Positions 25,392 to 34,521 of a DNA stretch of 64,000 bases are shown piece by piece; the stretch's first letter is position 1, and the number at the start of each line of letters is the position of its first letter. Origin of the DNA: Colwellia_A sp041890515 (GTDB lineage: Bacteria; Pseudomonadota; Gammaproteobacteria; Enterobacterales; Alteromonadaceae). The translations under genes and the position numbers were made by a program. The stretch is from the NCBI GenBank assembly GCA_041890515.1, contig JASDWX010000046.1:1-64000 (forward strand). The letters are read 5' to 3'. Below the pieces are notes generated by a model. It made no database searches. It was not told the DNA's origin and saw only the letters and a list, made by a program, of their open reading frames with translations.

Positions 25392-26333
25392 TCACAGTCC
25401 TGATTTGAAATCAGGAATAAACCAATCATTTGCAGTGAGTAAATTTCTTTCAAGTAAACCACCAATACCCTGCAAGCCACCTGTATGTAATATTACAATT
25501 CTATGGCCTATAGGAAAATAGTTCTGCTCAATTAACGCTAATAACGCCAAAATCATTTTTCCTGAATAGACAGGCTCAAAAATAAAACCTGTTTGTTCAT
25601 TAAAATTTAGGATCCTTGCGACGTCTTCTTTACTAAACTTAGCATAGCCGCCACGATGAAATTCAGACATTATTTGCCAGTTAACATAATTTGATGAATT
25701 TTCCAGTAAAACATTAACTTGGTCAGTTAAGTAATCATTTTGTTTTAATACCGCAATACCAATAAGCTGATGCTGGTTATTATCCGCTTGTATTAAGCCA
25801 GCTATTGTTCCTCCACTTCCTACAGGTGAGAGCAAAGTATCGAATTCACATTGCTGATTTAACTCTGTTATGACTTCACCAACCCCTGGTAAGGCTAATG
25901 TATTACTGCCTCCTTCTGGCACAATGAGATAGTTAGGGTATAACTTTTGTAATTCAGCTAAGTAATCTTGATTTTCACGTAACCGGTATGTTTTTCGATC
26001 AATAAAATGGAGTTTCATACCCCACTGTTGTGCCATAGAAAGTGTGAAATTGCTCGCGTATTCTTTTTCGCCACGGATAATGCCAATACTTTTTAGTCCT
26101 TGCTGTTGGCAAGAAAATGCTAAAGCATGGATATGGTTAGAAAAACTTCCGCCAAAACTGATAACACCCATATAATTTTGTGTTTTAGCGTGCAGTAAAT
26201 TAAATTTTAACTTACGCCATTTATTGCCAGAGATTATGGGATGAATTGTATCATCACGTTTTATTGAGACACTAAGCTGATGCTTCTCAAATAAAGGGTG
26301 AGTCACTTTTTGTAATCTAGATGCTATCATCAT
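25392..26333 (-). CDS. PLP-dependent ACC deaminase / D-cysteine desulfhydrase family protein
   Basis: A 313-residue fold-type II PLP enzyme. IKRDDTIHPIISGNKWRKLKF contains the PLP lysine (SGNKWRK), FGGSFSNHIHALAF is the phosphate/substrate loop, and LSPVGSGGTIAGL is the glycine-rich PLP phosphate site. Members act as 1-aminocyclopropane-1-carboxylate deaminase or D-cysteine desulfhydrase; in gammaproteobacteria the second is more usual, but active-site differences were not resolved. It is divergent from the MSHA operon and shows no functional link to it. Two adjacent ATG codons compete as start. Confidence 0.82.
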   Translation of the reverse strand: MMIASRLQKVTHPLFEKHQLSVSIKRDDTIHPIISGNKWRKLKFNLLHAKTQNYMGVISFGGSFSNHIHALAFSCQQQGLKSIGIIRGEKEYASNFTLSMAQQWGMKLHFIDRKTYRLRENQDYLAELQKLYPNYLIVPEGGSNTLALPGVGEVITELNQQCEFDTLLSPVGSGGTIAGLIQADNNQHQLIGIAVLKQNDYLTDQVNVLLENSSNYVNWQIMSEFHRGGYAKFSKEDVARILNFNEQTGFIFEPVYSGKMILALLALIEQNYFPIGHRIVILHTGGLQGIGGLLERNLLTANDWFIPDFKSGL

Positions 26334-26381
26334 AAAAGGTAATGTTTTTCTTTACTTAAATGTAACTACTCAATAAAAAAC

Positions 26382-26409
26382 TTGCGCCTTCAACGGAATA
26401 GGGGATAAT
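26382..26409 (+). promoter_or_regulatory. Candidate promoter of the mshI operon
   Basis: TTGCGC (26382-26387), a 16-bp spacer, then GATAAT (26404-26409), about 40 bp before mshI. A second AT-rich stretch with TATAGT follows and could serve instead. Confidence 0.35.
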
Positions 26410-26448
26410 GATTTTATAGTATATGACTATAAATTATAATATTGATAA

Positions 26449-27354
26449 ATGTCGCTTATTACAAAAATAAATAATGTTTTCTCAAAAGTAGAGTCCAAAG
26501 CTTTGTTGGGTGTGAGTCTACGCCAGCAGTCGCTCGCCTTTTTTTCATGCTCTGAGCAAGAGACAACACAGTTTCAACAAATTAACTATCCGCTAGTAGA
26601 ACATCCTCAACAGATTAAAATTCAACAAGAAAAATATCAATTGCAAGGGCAGTGTCATCTGGTTTTAGCTTCATCACAAACACAAATAGTACAAGTTGAT
26701 AAACCTAATATCCCCGAAAGTGAATTAAACGCTGCATTAAAATGGCAAATTAAGGATCTCGTTAATTGTTCTCCAGAAGATATGGTGCTTGATTATTTCG
26801 ATGGGCCAACGCTTGCGGGTGGAAATGAAAAAATAAATGTTGTCTGCGCTTCCAAAAAAGAATTATTAACTTTTATTGAGCCACTCAATCATAATGGCTT
26901 GACATTAAAATCAATCATTACCGAAGAATTTGCTTTTGCTAGTTTGCTCAAAGTACAGAACGATGCGTGTTTAATGGTTTGCCAGCAACCTAATGAAGAA
27001 ATAATTTTGTTGATTGTTAAACAAGGCAAAGTATTTTTCTCACGTCGCTTACGTGGTTTTGCTCAAATAGCGACGAAAACGGAAGAAGAATTATCATTTG
27101 GTATTGTTGATAATTTAAATTTAGAAATTCAACGATCAACCGATTATTTTGAACGTCAATTGAAGCAAGCGCCTATTCGTTCCATTGAAGTTATTGTTCC
27201 TATGGTCAATGAGGCTTTATTAACACGCAAGTTGGCCGAAAACACCAATGTTGACGTAAATTTACTCACTATGCCTGAGGGTTTTAATGATGCTCGAGAA
27301 TTTGCTGTAACAATTGGTGCGACGCAGTTGAATAATATGGAGCCAATCAGCTAA
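26449..27354 (+). CDS. mshI: MSHA biogenesis protein MshI (PilM-like)
   Basis: A 301-residue cytoplasmic protein with an actin-like PilM fold. It opens a set of overlapping genes in the MSHA order and should couple the MshE motor to the inner-membrane MshI2/MshJ platform. The segment LLGVSLRQQSLAFFSCSEQ resembles the first phosphate loop of PilM proteins, and NLNLEIQRSTDYFERQL their helix before the last lobe. Its stop overlaps the start of the next gene (TAATG). Confidence 0.85.
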   Translation: MSLITKINNVFSKVESKALLGVSLRQQSLAFFSCSEQETTQFQQINYPLVEHPQQIKIQQEKYQLQGQCHLVLASSQTQIVQVDKPNIPESELNAALKWQIKDLVNCSPEDMVLDYFDGPTLAGGNEKINVVCASKKELLTFIEPLNHNGLTLKSIITEEFAFASLLKVQNDACLMVCQQPNEEIILLIVKQGKVFFSRRLRGFAQIATKTEEELSFGIVDNLNLEIQRSTDYFERQLKQAPIRSIEVIVPMVNEALLTRKLAENTNVDVNLLTMPEGFNDAREFAVTIGATQLNNMEPIS

Positions 27355-27950
27355 TGGCAAAAAATTCAATTAATTTACTACAAGCCGACTTATTACCTAA
27401 ACAGGTATTAGTCACTTTACCAAACGTTGTGATACTTTGGTCATTGGTACTTTTGTTCATGTTTTCTTGGACTTTTTTGAATCATTATCAAGTAACAACA
27501 TTACGTGTAAAGCACCAAGAGGTTTCTAGGGTAAAAGCTAATCAAGATAAGTTACTTGCTCAATTACAAGATAAAGTGAAAGCTAATCGAGCTAGTTCAA
27601 AAGTTATTGAAGAACTTGCTATGTTAAAAGGTTTTTTGAAAAATAAAAATATATTATTGAGTGAGTTAACAGATCCTACTCATACCTCAGTTGCAGGTTT
27701 TGCTTCATCGATGACTGAATTATCAATAATGCATCATCAAGACATCAGTTTGCAGCATGTCAATATTACTTATCAAGATTTAACTTTTTCTGGTTTAGCA
27801 AGAACGCCAGAAGCTGTTCCTGCATGGTTAGCTAAATTTGAGACATCAAAATTTTTGTCAGGAAAATCATTTATTAATTTTTCTCTTAACGAAAATGAAG
27901 AAAAACTGACCGAATTCACCGTTAGCTCTAAGGCGAATGCTGATGAATAA
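27354..27950 (+). CDS. MSHA biogenesis PilN-like protein (MshI2)
   Basis: A 198-residue bitopic inner-membrane protein. It begins KNSINLLQADLLP, a short cytoplasmic segment typical of PilN proteins that docks in the PilM cleft. One membrane helix (about 20-40), a coiled coil (about 48-90) and a periplasmic domain follow. It overlaps mshI by one base and mshJ by 14 bases, so the three are translationally linked. Confidence 0.82.
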   Translation: MAKNSINLLQADLLPKQVLVTLPNVVILWSLVLLFMFSWTFLNHYQVTTLRVKHQEVSRVKANQDKLLAQLQDKVKANRASSKVIEELAMLKGFLKNKNILLSELTDPTHTSVAGFASSMTELSIMHHQDISLQHVNITYQDLTFSGLARTPEAVPAWLAKFETSKFLSGKSFINFSLNENEEKLTEFTVSSKANADE

Positions 27951-28641
27951 GCAATGGAAAGCATATTGCGAGAAATATTTAGCCATTTCACCTCGTGAAC
28001 AATATATGGTGCTATTTACGGGGTTAATTGCCATTATCTTTATTATTCATACTTTTTTTATTGATGGTAATACGAAAAAAATCAATAAATTTGAAAAGGA
28101 GGTTACACAAATTAGCAAGGTAAATCGTGCCGCTAAAGCCTCTATAATGTTACTTGAAGACGGTTTGTCAAAAAACCCCAATTCAGCGCTAAATAAGCAA
28201 ATCTCGCAATATAAAGACAGATTAAAAAAAGTTGATGTGGATCTCTTACAACTTACCTCCGACTTGATCAGCCCTATTCAAATGCGTCATGCATTAATGC
28301 AATTGCTAAAAACGCAAAAAGGTGTTTCTTTGCAATCGTTTGAAGTCATTGCGGCAGAACCTATAACGCTTTCTCATTCTACTCCCGCAATTAACGTTGA
28401 TGGGAATCAAGTAACTGATGTTGATAGGGACCACCAAGAAATGGTGCTTTATCGTCATGCGATAAAAATAAAAATTAACGGCAGTTACTTTCAATTACGC
28501 GATTATTTAACACAACTTGAAGCATTATCGTGGAAGTTTTTTTGGCAAGAGTTTAATTATCAACTCAAAGAATATCCGGTAAGTGAGTTAGAAATCGAAA
28601 TGTATAGCTTAAGTACTAAACGGGAGTTTATTGGTGTTTAA
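27937..28641 (+). CDS. mshJ: MSHA biogenesis protein MshJ (PilO-like)
   Basis: A 234-residue bitopic protein with a membrane segment at about 25-43, then a coiled coil and a ferredoxin-like periplasmic domain, as in PilO/GspM-type proteins. With the PilN-like partner it forms the inner-membrane alignment complex of the pilus. Two in-frame ATG codons (27937 and 27943) are possible starts. It overlaps mshK by 11 bases. Confidence 0.82.
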   Translation: MLMNKQWKAYCEKYLAISPREQYMVLFTGLIAIIFIIHTFFIDGNTKKINKFEKEVTQISKVNRAAKASIMLLEDGLSKNPNSALNKQISQYKDRLKKVDVDLLQLTSDLISPIQMRHALMQLLKTQKGVSLQSFEVIAAEPITLSHSTPAINVDGNQVTDVDRDHQEMVLYRHAIKIKINGSYFQLRDYLTQLEALSWKFFWQEFNYQLKEYPVSELEIEMYSLSTKREFIGV

Positions 28642-28975
28642 AAATATAACATTAAGCAGTTTATATTTCATATTCATGTTTATGACATTTCTAGTTAGTG
28701 CACAAAATAATGATCCTACCAAACCTTTGTCGGCTGGTGGTTTTTCACAAGTTAGTAAAGTAGAAGCAGCAACAAAAGCAGAATTAATATTAGAAAGTAT
28801 TATTCATGGTTTTGAAGTGCATACAGCGGTTATTAATGGTCAAGTGTTAAAAGTAGGTGACTTTATTCGTCAGTATGAATTAGTAGCGGTGAATAACACC
28901 AGCGTGGTCTTACGTTCAGCAGAAAAACGTTTAAAGCTCAGCGTGTTTTCTCGTGTCGTGGTTAAATCAAAATGA
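28631..28975 (+). CDS. mshK: MSHA biogenesis protein MshK (PilP-like)
   Basis: A 114-residue periplasmic protein with an N-terminal hydrophobic segment (about 6-23) and a small beta domain (LESIIHGFEVHTAVINGQVLKVGD...) like PilP/GspC homology regions, which link the inner-membrane complex to the secretin. The start is TTG 28631 or the adjacent GTG 28634; no ATG is available. It overlaps mshL by four bases (ATGA). Confidence 0.8.
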   Translation: MVFKNITLSSLYFIFMFMTFLVSAQNNDPTKPLSAGGFSQVSKVEAATKAELILESIIHGFEVHTAVINGQVLKVGDFIRQYELVAVNNTSVVLRSAEKRLKLSVFSRVVVKSK

Positions 28976-30735
28976 AAAGATATGATCAAATGAAAAATTC
29001 TCAAGCAAAACTTTATTGTTTCACCTTACTTTTAGCTTTATTTGGCTGTCAATCTTCACCAGATAAACCAACAGAAATTATGAGTGCATTAGACAAAGCA
29101 ATAAAAGAGTCCAGTAAACCTGCGCCTAAAGCATTAAAAAAAGTGCCTAATGCTATTCAGCAAGAATTAATGCAGCGAAGTATAAGCCAAGCTCGACAAG
29201 GTTTATTATCAGAAAAACGTTTAGAAATTGCCGCTAGCGACGTTAGCGCACAAGAGTTCTTTGCCGCTTTAGTCGATGAGTCACCCTATAGTGTTGTAGT
29301 TCATCCAGAGGTAAGTGGTACAATTACCTTAAATCTAAAAAACAGTACGTTACATGAAGTGCTTGATGTCGTGGAAGAAGTTTACGGTTATGAAATTCGT
29401 CATAAAGGTAAAGTCATACAAGTTTTCCCTTCAGGTATTCGCACAGAAACTATTGCTCTTAATTATTTATACGTGAAGCGTTCAGGTATGTCGAGCACAA
29501 GTATTAATGCTGGTGGCGTGTCAGAAGGTGATCAAAGTAGCGGTAATAATTCCAACAGTAACTCAAATAATTCAAACAGCTCAAACAATTCCAATAGCTC
29601 AAAGAGTAATAATCAAAATAACCAGCAAGGAAGTGGCGGTGTTAATATCTATACTGAAACAGAATCTGATTTTTGGACAGAATTAAAAGAAACGTTAACT
29701 TTACTTGTTGGCTCAGAGAAAGGGCGTTCTGTTATTGTTTCTCCACAAGCAGGCTTAGTAACGGTTCGGGCTTTACCTGAAGAAATTAAAATTGTTAAAA
29801 AGTTTATTAACGATACAGAAACCCATTTACGACGCCAAGTGATCATTGAAGCAAAAATTATGGAAGTCACGCTTAATGATGATTATCAACAGGGTGTTAA
29901 GTGGGATCAAGTACTGGGCAGTATTGGCAGTAGTGATTTAACTTTTTCAACAGCTGGTGGGATTGCGGGTAATATTATTTCAGGAACGATTGGTGGCACG
30001 AGTAGCCTAGCGTTTAATAACAACGACTTTACCGGAGTGATTGATTTGCTTTCAACACAAGGTAATGTACAAGTACTTTCAAGCCCAAGAATAACAGCAA
30101 CTAACAACCAAAAAGCAGTAATAAAAGTTGGTGAAGATGAATATTTTGTTACTGATATTTCTAGTACAACCACCACTGGTACATCAACCACCACCACGCC
30201 TGAAATTGATTTAACGCCTTTCTTCTCTGGCATTGCTTTAGATGTAACTGCGCAAATTGATGAAAACGGTGAAGTGATTCTTCACGTTCATCCTTCTGTT
30301 ACATTGACCAAAGAACAAGTTAAAGTAATAAAGCTTAACGAAGAAGAGATTATTTTACCATTAGCACAAAGCAGTGTTCGAGAATCAGATACGATAATTC
30401 GCGCTAAATCAGGTGAGATTGTGGTCATTGGTGGTTTGATTGAAACACGAAAAATTGATATAGAATCAAAAACGCCACTTTTAGGTGACATCCCATTACT
30501 CGGTGAGTTATTCAAAAGCAAAAGTGAAACGACACAGAAAAAAGAACTGGTTATTATGTTAAAACCCATTGTTGTTGGTCAAGATACTTGGAAAAACCAG
30601 CTACAAGATGCTCGTTCGCTTTTAAAACAGTGGTTCCCAGAAGAAGATGATTTTTCGCAAAGTGAAGTAGATGAGACTAATACCTCTTTATCGCAACCTA
30701 TTGCCACTAAACCTATGCCTGATAGTAATGAATAA
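28972..30735 (+). CDS. mshL: MSHA secretin MshL
   Basis: A 587-residue outer-membrane secretin that lets the pilus exit. The signal sequence ends in a lipobox-like LFGCQSS, so it is probably a lipoprotein. Two N-domains (about 85-290) follow, split by a Ser/Asn/Gln-rich linker at about 185-222. The secretin core (about 290-550) contains VQVLSSPRITATNNQKAVIKVG and EIVVIGGLIETR. The linker is low complexity and may vary in length between strains. The acidic tail (after about 555) may reach the periplasm. Confidence 0.93.
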   Translation: MKRYDQMKNSQAKLYCFTLLLALFGCQSSPDKPTEIMSALDKAIKESSKPAPKALKKVPNAIQQELMQRSISQARQGLLSEKRLEIAASDVSAQEFFAALVDESPYSVVVHPEVSGTITLNLKNSTLHEVLDVVEEVYGYEIRHKGKVIQVFPSGIRTETIALNYLYVKRSGMSSTSINAGGVSEGDQSSGNNSNSNSNNSNSSNNSNSSKSNNQNNQQGSGGVNIYTETESDFWTELKETLTLLVGSEKGRSVIVSPQAGLVTVRALPEEIKIVKKFINDTETHLRRQVIIEAKIMEVTLNDDYQQGVKWDQVLGSIGSSDLTFSTAGGIAGNIISGTIGGTSSLAFNNNDFTGVIDLLSTQGNVQVLSSPRITATNNQKAVIKVGEDEYFVTDISSTTTTGTSTTTTPEIDLTPFFSGIALDVTAQIDENGEVILHVHPSVTLTKEQVKVIKLNEEEIILPLAQSSVRESDTIIRAKSGEIVVIGGLIETRKIDIESKTPLLGDIPLLGELFKSKSETTQKKELVIMLKPIVVGQDTWKNQLQDARSLLKQWFPEEDDFSQSEVDETNTSLSQPIATKPMPDSNE

Positions 30736-30747
30736 CAGTCAACATTT

Positions 30748-31656
30748 ATGTACCTTTACCATTTTGGTTTAACGGAACTTCCGTTTACGTTAACACCAAA
30801 TACAGCATTTTATGTTGGTCTAGAACCTCATAATGAAGCGTTAGCTGTATTGTTAACCGCACTGAAAGCCGGTGAAGGATTTATTAAGGTCATAGGTGAA
30901 GTAGGTACAGGAAAAACACTACTTTGCCGAAAACTGCTTAATGAAATACCTGAGCACTTTGTTACTGCTTATATTCCTAATCCCTATTTGAAGCCTGATG
31001 AGTTGCGCCGAGCAGTGGCCGTTGAATTGGGTGTAAAACAAGCACAGCGTATGTCAGTTCAATTACTCACTCAGCGCATTCAACAGCGATTATTGGAACT
31101 TCACTCAGAAGGGCATTCAGTCGTACTTATACTCGACGAAGCACAAGCATTACCTGAAGAGAGTCTTGAAGCTTTACGTTTGTTTACTAATTTAGAAACT
31201 GAAACGCGTAAACTATTACAAGTTGTTTTATTTGCTCAACCAGAATTAGACGAACGTTTAGCAACAAAAAGATTTAGACAGCTAAAACAACGCATTACCT
31301 TTTCTTATAAATTACGAGCAATGACTGCACTCGAAGTACAAGGTTATATCCAACATCGAATGAAAGTCGCGGGTTATAAAGGAGCTGCATTATTTAGTGC
31401 TACGTTATCAAATAAGGTGGCGAAAGTGAGTAAGGGCATTCCACGTTTAGTTAATGTGCTTTGTCATAAAATGCTGATGTTAAGTTATGGGCAAGGGCAA
31501 TACCAAATCACCAAAAAGCATTTATCTGCAGCGATAAATGATACTGAAGCAACCAGGCAACCTAGTAACATTAAAGGGTACGCAAGTATTGTAAGTGTAC
31601 TCATTACGACAGTCATTATTATATATGTATTGAAAAATTATGGAGTGGACGCTTGA
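30748..31656 (+). CDS. mshM: MSHA biogenesis ATPase MshM (ExeA/GspA-like)
   Basis: A 302-residue AAA ATPase. It begins MYLYHFGLTELPFTLTPN, typical of ExeA-like proteins. Walker A is GEVGTGKT and Walker B is VVLILDEAQAL. A C-terminal hydrophobic helix (about 278-297) could anchor it in the inner membrane. ExeA relatives help insert or assemble the secretin through peptidoglycan, and MshM is presumed to do so for MshL. Its TGA overlaps the TTG start of mshN. Confidence 0.9.
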   Translation: MYLYHFGLTELPFTLTPNTAFYVGLEPHNEALAVLLTALKAGEGFIKVIGEVGTGKTLLCRKLLNEIPEHFVTAYIPNPYLKPDELRRAVAVELGVKQAQRMSVQLLTQRIQQRLLELHSEGHSVVLILDEAQALPEESLEALRLFTNLETETRKLLQVVLFAQPELDERLATKRFRQLKQRITFSYKLRAMTALEVQGYIQHRMKVAGYKGAALFSATLSNKVAKVSKGIPRLVNVLCHKMLMLSYGQGQYQITKKHLSAAINDTEATRQPSNIKGYASIVSVLITTVIIIYVLKNYGVDA

Positions 31657-32789
31657 GTGTAATTAACCAGATGTTAAAGGATTTAGATCAACGTCAAGTT
31701 GAACAACAAGGTTCAAGTAATTTTACTGTACCTGTCTCTTCACCTTCATCAAATAAAAAGCTTATCTTCATCAGTTTAATCGTTGTTATTTTACTTAACG
31801 TGAGTGGCATTTTTGTTTGGCAAATGTATACAGAAAATCAAACGTTGAAGATGTCCAATACGGGAGAGAAAAATCCTGTAGCCAACAAATTGAAACTGAC
31901 TACTGCTAGAGTAAATGAAGACTCAAAGCAAACATCAAAAAGCAGTCACTGGGATAAAAGCCCAGCAGAAAATGAGTTAAATCAAAATGATTTAAACCCG
32001 AAGATGCGAGATAACATAGCACAAAGCAAAACTACACCAGAAAGTAATGCCCCACTTAAATCAATTAGCAGAAACACTATAAACCAAAATGATAAGGCTG
32101 TTGTTCCAACGAACGTAATAAATAATAACTCAAGTATTCCTAAAAAGTTGGCAGACCCGATTGTTAAAGCGGCAAAGAAATCAACATTAAAAATATCACG
32201 TAAACAACTATCACCACGTGCACTTGCGAAACAAAAATTAATACGTGCGGAGCAAGCGCTTAACAACAATAATATAGCCCAAGCAGAAACGTTATTTGAA
32301 GATGTATTATTAGTTATGCCCGAACATAAAAGTGCAAGAAAACAATTAGCGGCTTTATGGTTTGGTCGTCAAGCTTATTCAGATGCCTTAAATTTACTTT
32401 CTCAAGGGATACATTTATCGCCTAATGATAACGAGTTTCGTCTGATGAAAGCCAGGGTATATTTACAACAAAATCGAGTGCAGCAGGGATTTACGACTTT
32501 AAATAATATGCCGGGAGTTAACGAGGTGGTTAATGTTGAATATCAGAGTTTACGCGCCACAACCGCTCAACAACTTAATGAGTTTTCTTTTGCTGCACAA
32601 GCATATCAAATTTTGGTAAACATCGAACCTTCTGCTGCTCGGTGGTGGTTAGGTTTAGCTGTTGCTCACGATAGTAATAGCGAATTTGAACAAGCAAGTA
32701 ATGCGTACAAAACAGCATTAAATAAAAGTGGGTTATCTGGAAGCGCTGAGACTTTTGCCCGTCAGCGTATTACTGAGTTGGGAGAATAA
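31653..32789 (+). CDS. mshN: MSHA biogenesis TPR protein MshN
   Basis: A 378-residue bitopic protein. A short cytoplasmic start (VINQMLKDLDQRQ) precedes a membrane helix (about 34-54), a long Lys/Asn/Ser-rich spacer (about 60-190) and four or more TPR motifs (about 195-375). It starts with TTG 31653 overlapping the mshM stop. In the GspB/MshN-type layout it probably works with MshM in secretin assembly. Confidence 0.87.
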   Translation: MSVINQMLKDLDQRQVEQQGSSNFTVPVSSPSSNKKLIFISLIVVILLNVSGIFVWQMYTENQTLKMSNTGEKNPVANKLKLTTARVNEDSKQTSKSSHWDKSPAENELNQNDLNPKMRDNIAQSKTTPESNAPLKSISRNTINQNDKAVVPTNVINNNSSIPKKLADPIVKAAKKSTLKISRKQLSPRALAKQKLIRAEQALNNNNIAQAETLFEDVLLVMPEHKSARKQLAALWFGRQAYSDALNLLSQGIHLSPNDNEFRLMKARVYLQQNRVQQGFTTLNNMPGVNEVVNVEYQSLRATTAQQLNEFSFAAQAYQILVNIEPSAARWWLGLAVAHDSNSEFEQASNAYKTALNKSGLSGSAETFARQRITELGE

Positions 32790-32791
32790 CG

Positions 32792-34507
32792 ATGGCAGCA
32801 CCAAAATTAAAAATGCGCCTCGGCGATTTGTTAGTACATGAATATATCATTACTAATGAAGCATTAATGCAGGCACTAAATAGCCAGAAAATAAGCGGAC
32901 GAAAATTAGGGGATACCTTGATTGAACTTGGCTATATAGGCGAGCGTCAATTACAAGAATTTTTAGCCCAACAACTTAATATACCATTCTTAGATATCAG
33001 TCAGCGTCGTATTTCTCATGAAGTCGCGTTATTACTTCCTGAAGTGCACGCACGTCGTTTACGCGCTTTAATTATTGAAGATCAAGGTGACTCTGTATTA
33101 TTAGGTATGAGTGATCCTGCCGATTTAAAAGGTCTTGATCAGCTTGAACAAATACTTTCTCCGAAAAGATTAAAGCTTGCAGTAGTCATGGAATCTCAAC
33201 TTTATGATGCTTTTGATGGATTGTATCGACGTACGGCTGACATCGAATCATTTGCTAGTCAGCTAGAAGAAGAGTATGACCAAACGACTGATTTTGATTT
33301 ATCGTCTACATTTTTAGATGATAGTGGCGATGCAACGGTTGGTAAATTATTACAATCAGTCTTTGAAGATGCCGTTCAAATGCGTGCCTCTGATATTCAT
33401 ATCGAACCCGATGAAAATCTATTAAGAATACGCCAACGTATTGATGGCGTATTACAAGAAAATATTTTAAAAGAAAATAAAATTGCTTCCGCCATGGTAT
33501 TACGTCTGAAACTCATGGCTGGCTTGGACATTTCAGAAAAACGACTCCCCCAAGATGGCCGATTTAATCTGCAAATTAAAGGTCATAATATTGATGTCCG
33601 TATGTCTACGATGCCCGTTCAACATGGTGAGTCAGTGGTCATGCGTTTACTCGATCAATCCGCAGGATTATTATCACTTGATCAAACAGGTATGCCTGCA
33701 GATTTAGTTGCACGTGTTCGTCATCAAATTACGCGACCACATGGTATGGTACTCGTTACAGGGCCAACAGGTAGTGGTAAAACCACCACATTATATGGTG
33801 CGTTAAGTGAGCTAAATCAATCAAGCAAAAAGATCATTACGGTTGAAGACCCCGTTGAGTACCGTTTACCTCGTATAAATCAGGTGCAAGTAGCACCAAA
33901 AATTGATTTACACTTTTCAACAGTATTGCGTACCGCGTTAAGGCAAGATCCCGACATCATCATGGTAGGTGAAATGCGTGACCATGAAACAGTTGAAATT
34001 GGCTTGCGAGGTGCATTAACGGGTCACTTAGTATTATCAACATTGCACACTAATGATGCAATCACCAGTGCTTTACGTTTAATTGATATGGGCGCGGCAG
34101 GTTTTCTTGTCGGTAGTTCATTACGTGCTGTTATTGCACAGCGATTAGTGCGTAAAATATGTGAACACTGTGGCGAAGAACATGCGCCAGACGCACAAGA
34201 AATGATGTGGCTTACCCATCTCGCTGGAGAACAAGCTAAAACGGTCAATTATAAAAAAGGTCGTGGCTGTCAGTCATGCCAATACACGGGTTATCGAGGA
34301 CGTATTGGTGTCTTTGAGTTATTAGAAATGAATGAGCCAATGATGGCTGCACTTAAACGTGATGATGCTGAAGCATTTACGAAATTAGCGAAAGAAAATC
34401 CAACATTTACACCCTTAGCGCAAGCGGCATTTGATTATGCCAAGCAAGGTGTTATTAGCGTGGAAGAAGTACTTCGTTTAGTTGATACTATTGATGTTCA
34501 AGGCTAA
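32792..34507 (+). CDS. mshE: MSHA pilus extension ATPase MshE with c-di-GMP-binding repeats
   Basis: A 571-residue GspE/PilB-type hexameric motor. Two tandem 24-residue MshEN motifs open the protein: RLGxxLV...Q at 9-32 and KLGxxLIxxGxI...Q at 38-61. In V. cholerae these bind c-di-GMP and activate pilus extension. The first repeat has Tyr18 where the motif usually has Gly. Walker A is GPTGSGKT (K330) and Walker B is PDIIMVGEMRD. A zinc-type CEHC...CQSC pair is near 455-490. It lies two bases after mshN. Confidence 0.95.
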   Translation: MAAPKLKMRLGDLLVHEYIITNEALMQALNSQKISGRKLGDTLIELGYIGERQLQEFLAQQLNIPFLDISQRRISHEVALLLPEVHARRLRALIIEDQGDSVLLGMSDPADLKGLDQLEQILSPKRLKLAVVMESQLYDAFDGLYRRTADIESFASQLEEEYDQTTDFDLSSTFLDDSGDATVGKLLQSVFEDAVQMRASDIHIEPDENLLRIRQRIDGVLQENILKENKIASAMVLRLKLMAGLDISEKRLPQDGRFNLQIKGHNIDVRMSTMPVQHGESVVMRLLDQSAGLLSLDQTGMPADLVARVRHQITRPHGMVLVTGPTGSGKTTTLYGALSELNQSSKKIITVEDPVEYRLPRINQVQVAPKIDLHFSTVLRTALRQDPDIIMVGEMRDHETVEIGLRGALTGHLVLSTLHTNDAITSALRLIDMGAAGFLVGSSLRAVIAQRLVRKICEHCGEEHAPDAQEMMWLTHLAGEQAKTVNYKKGRGCQSCQYTGYRGRIGVFELLEMNEPMMAALKRDDAEAFTKLAKENPTFTPLAQAAFDYAKQGVISVEEVLRLVDTIDVQG

Positions 34508-34521
34508 GAGTAGAATTTATT

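Noticed and set aside
29520..29630. AAT/AGC-rich repeat as a separate element
   Set aside because: It is the in-frame Ser/Asn linker of the MshL secretin.
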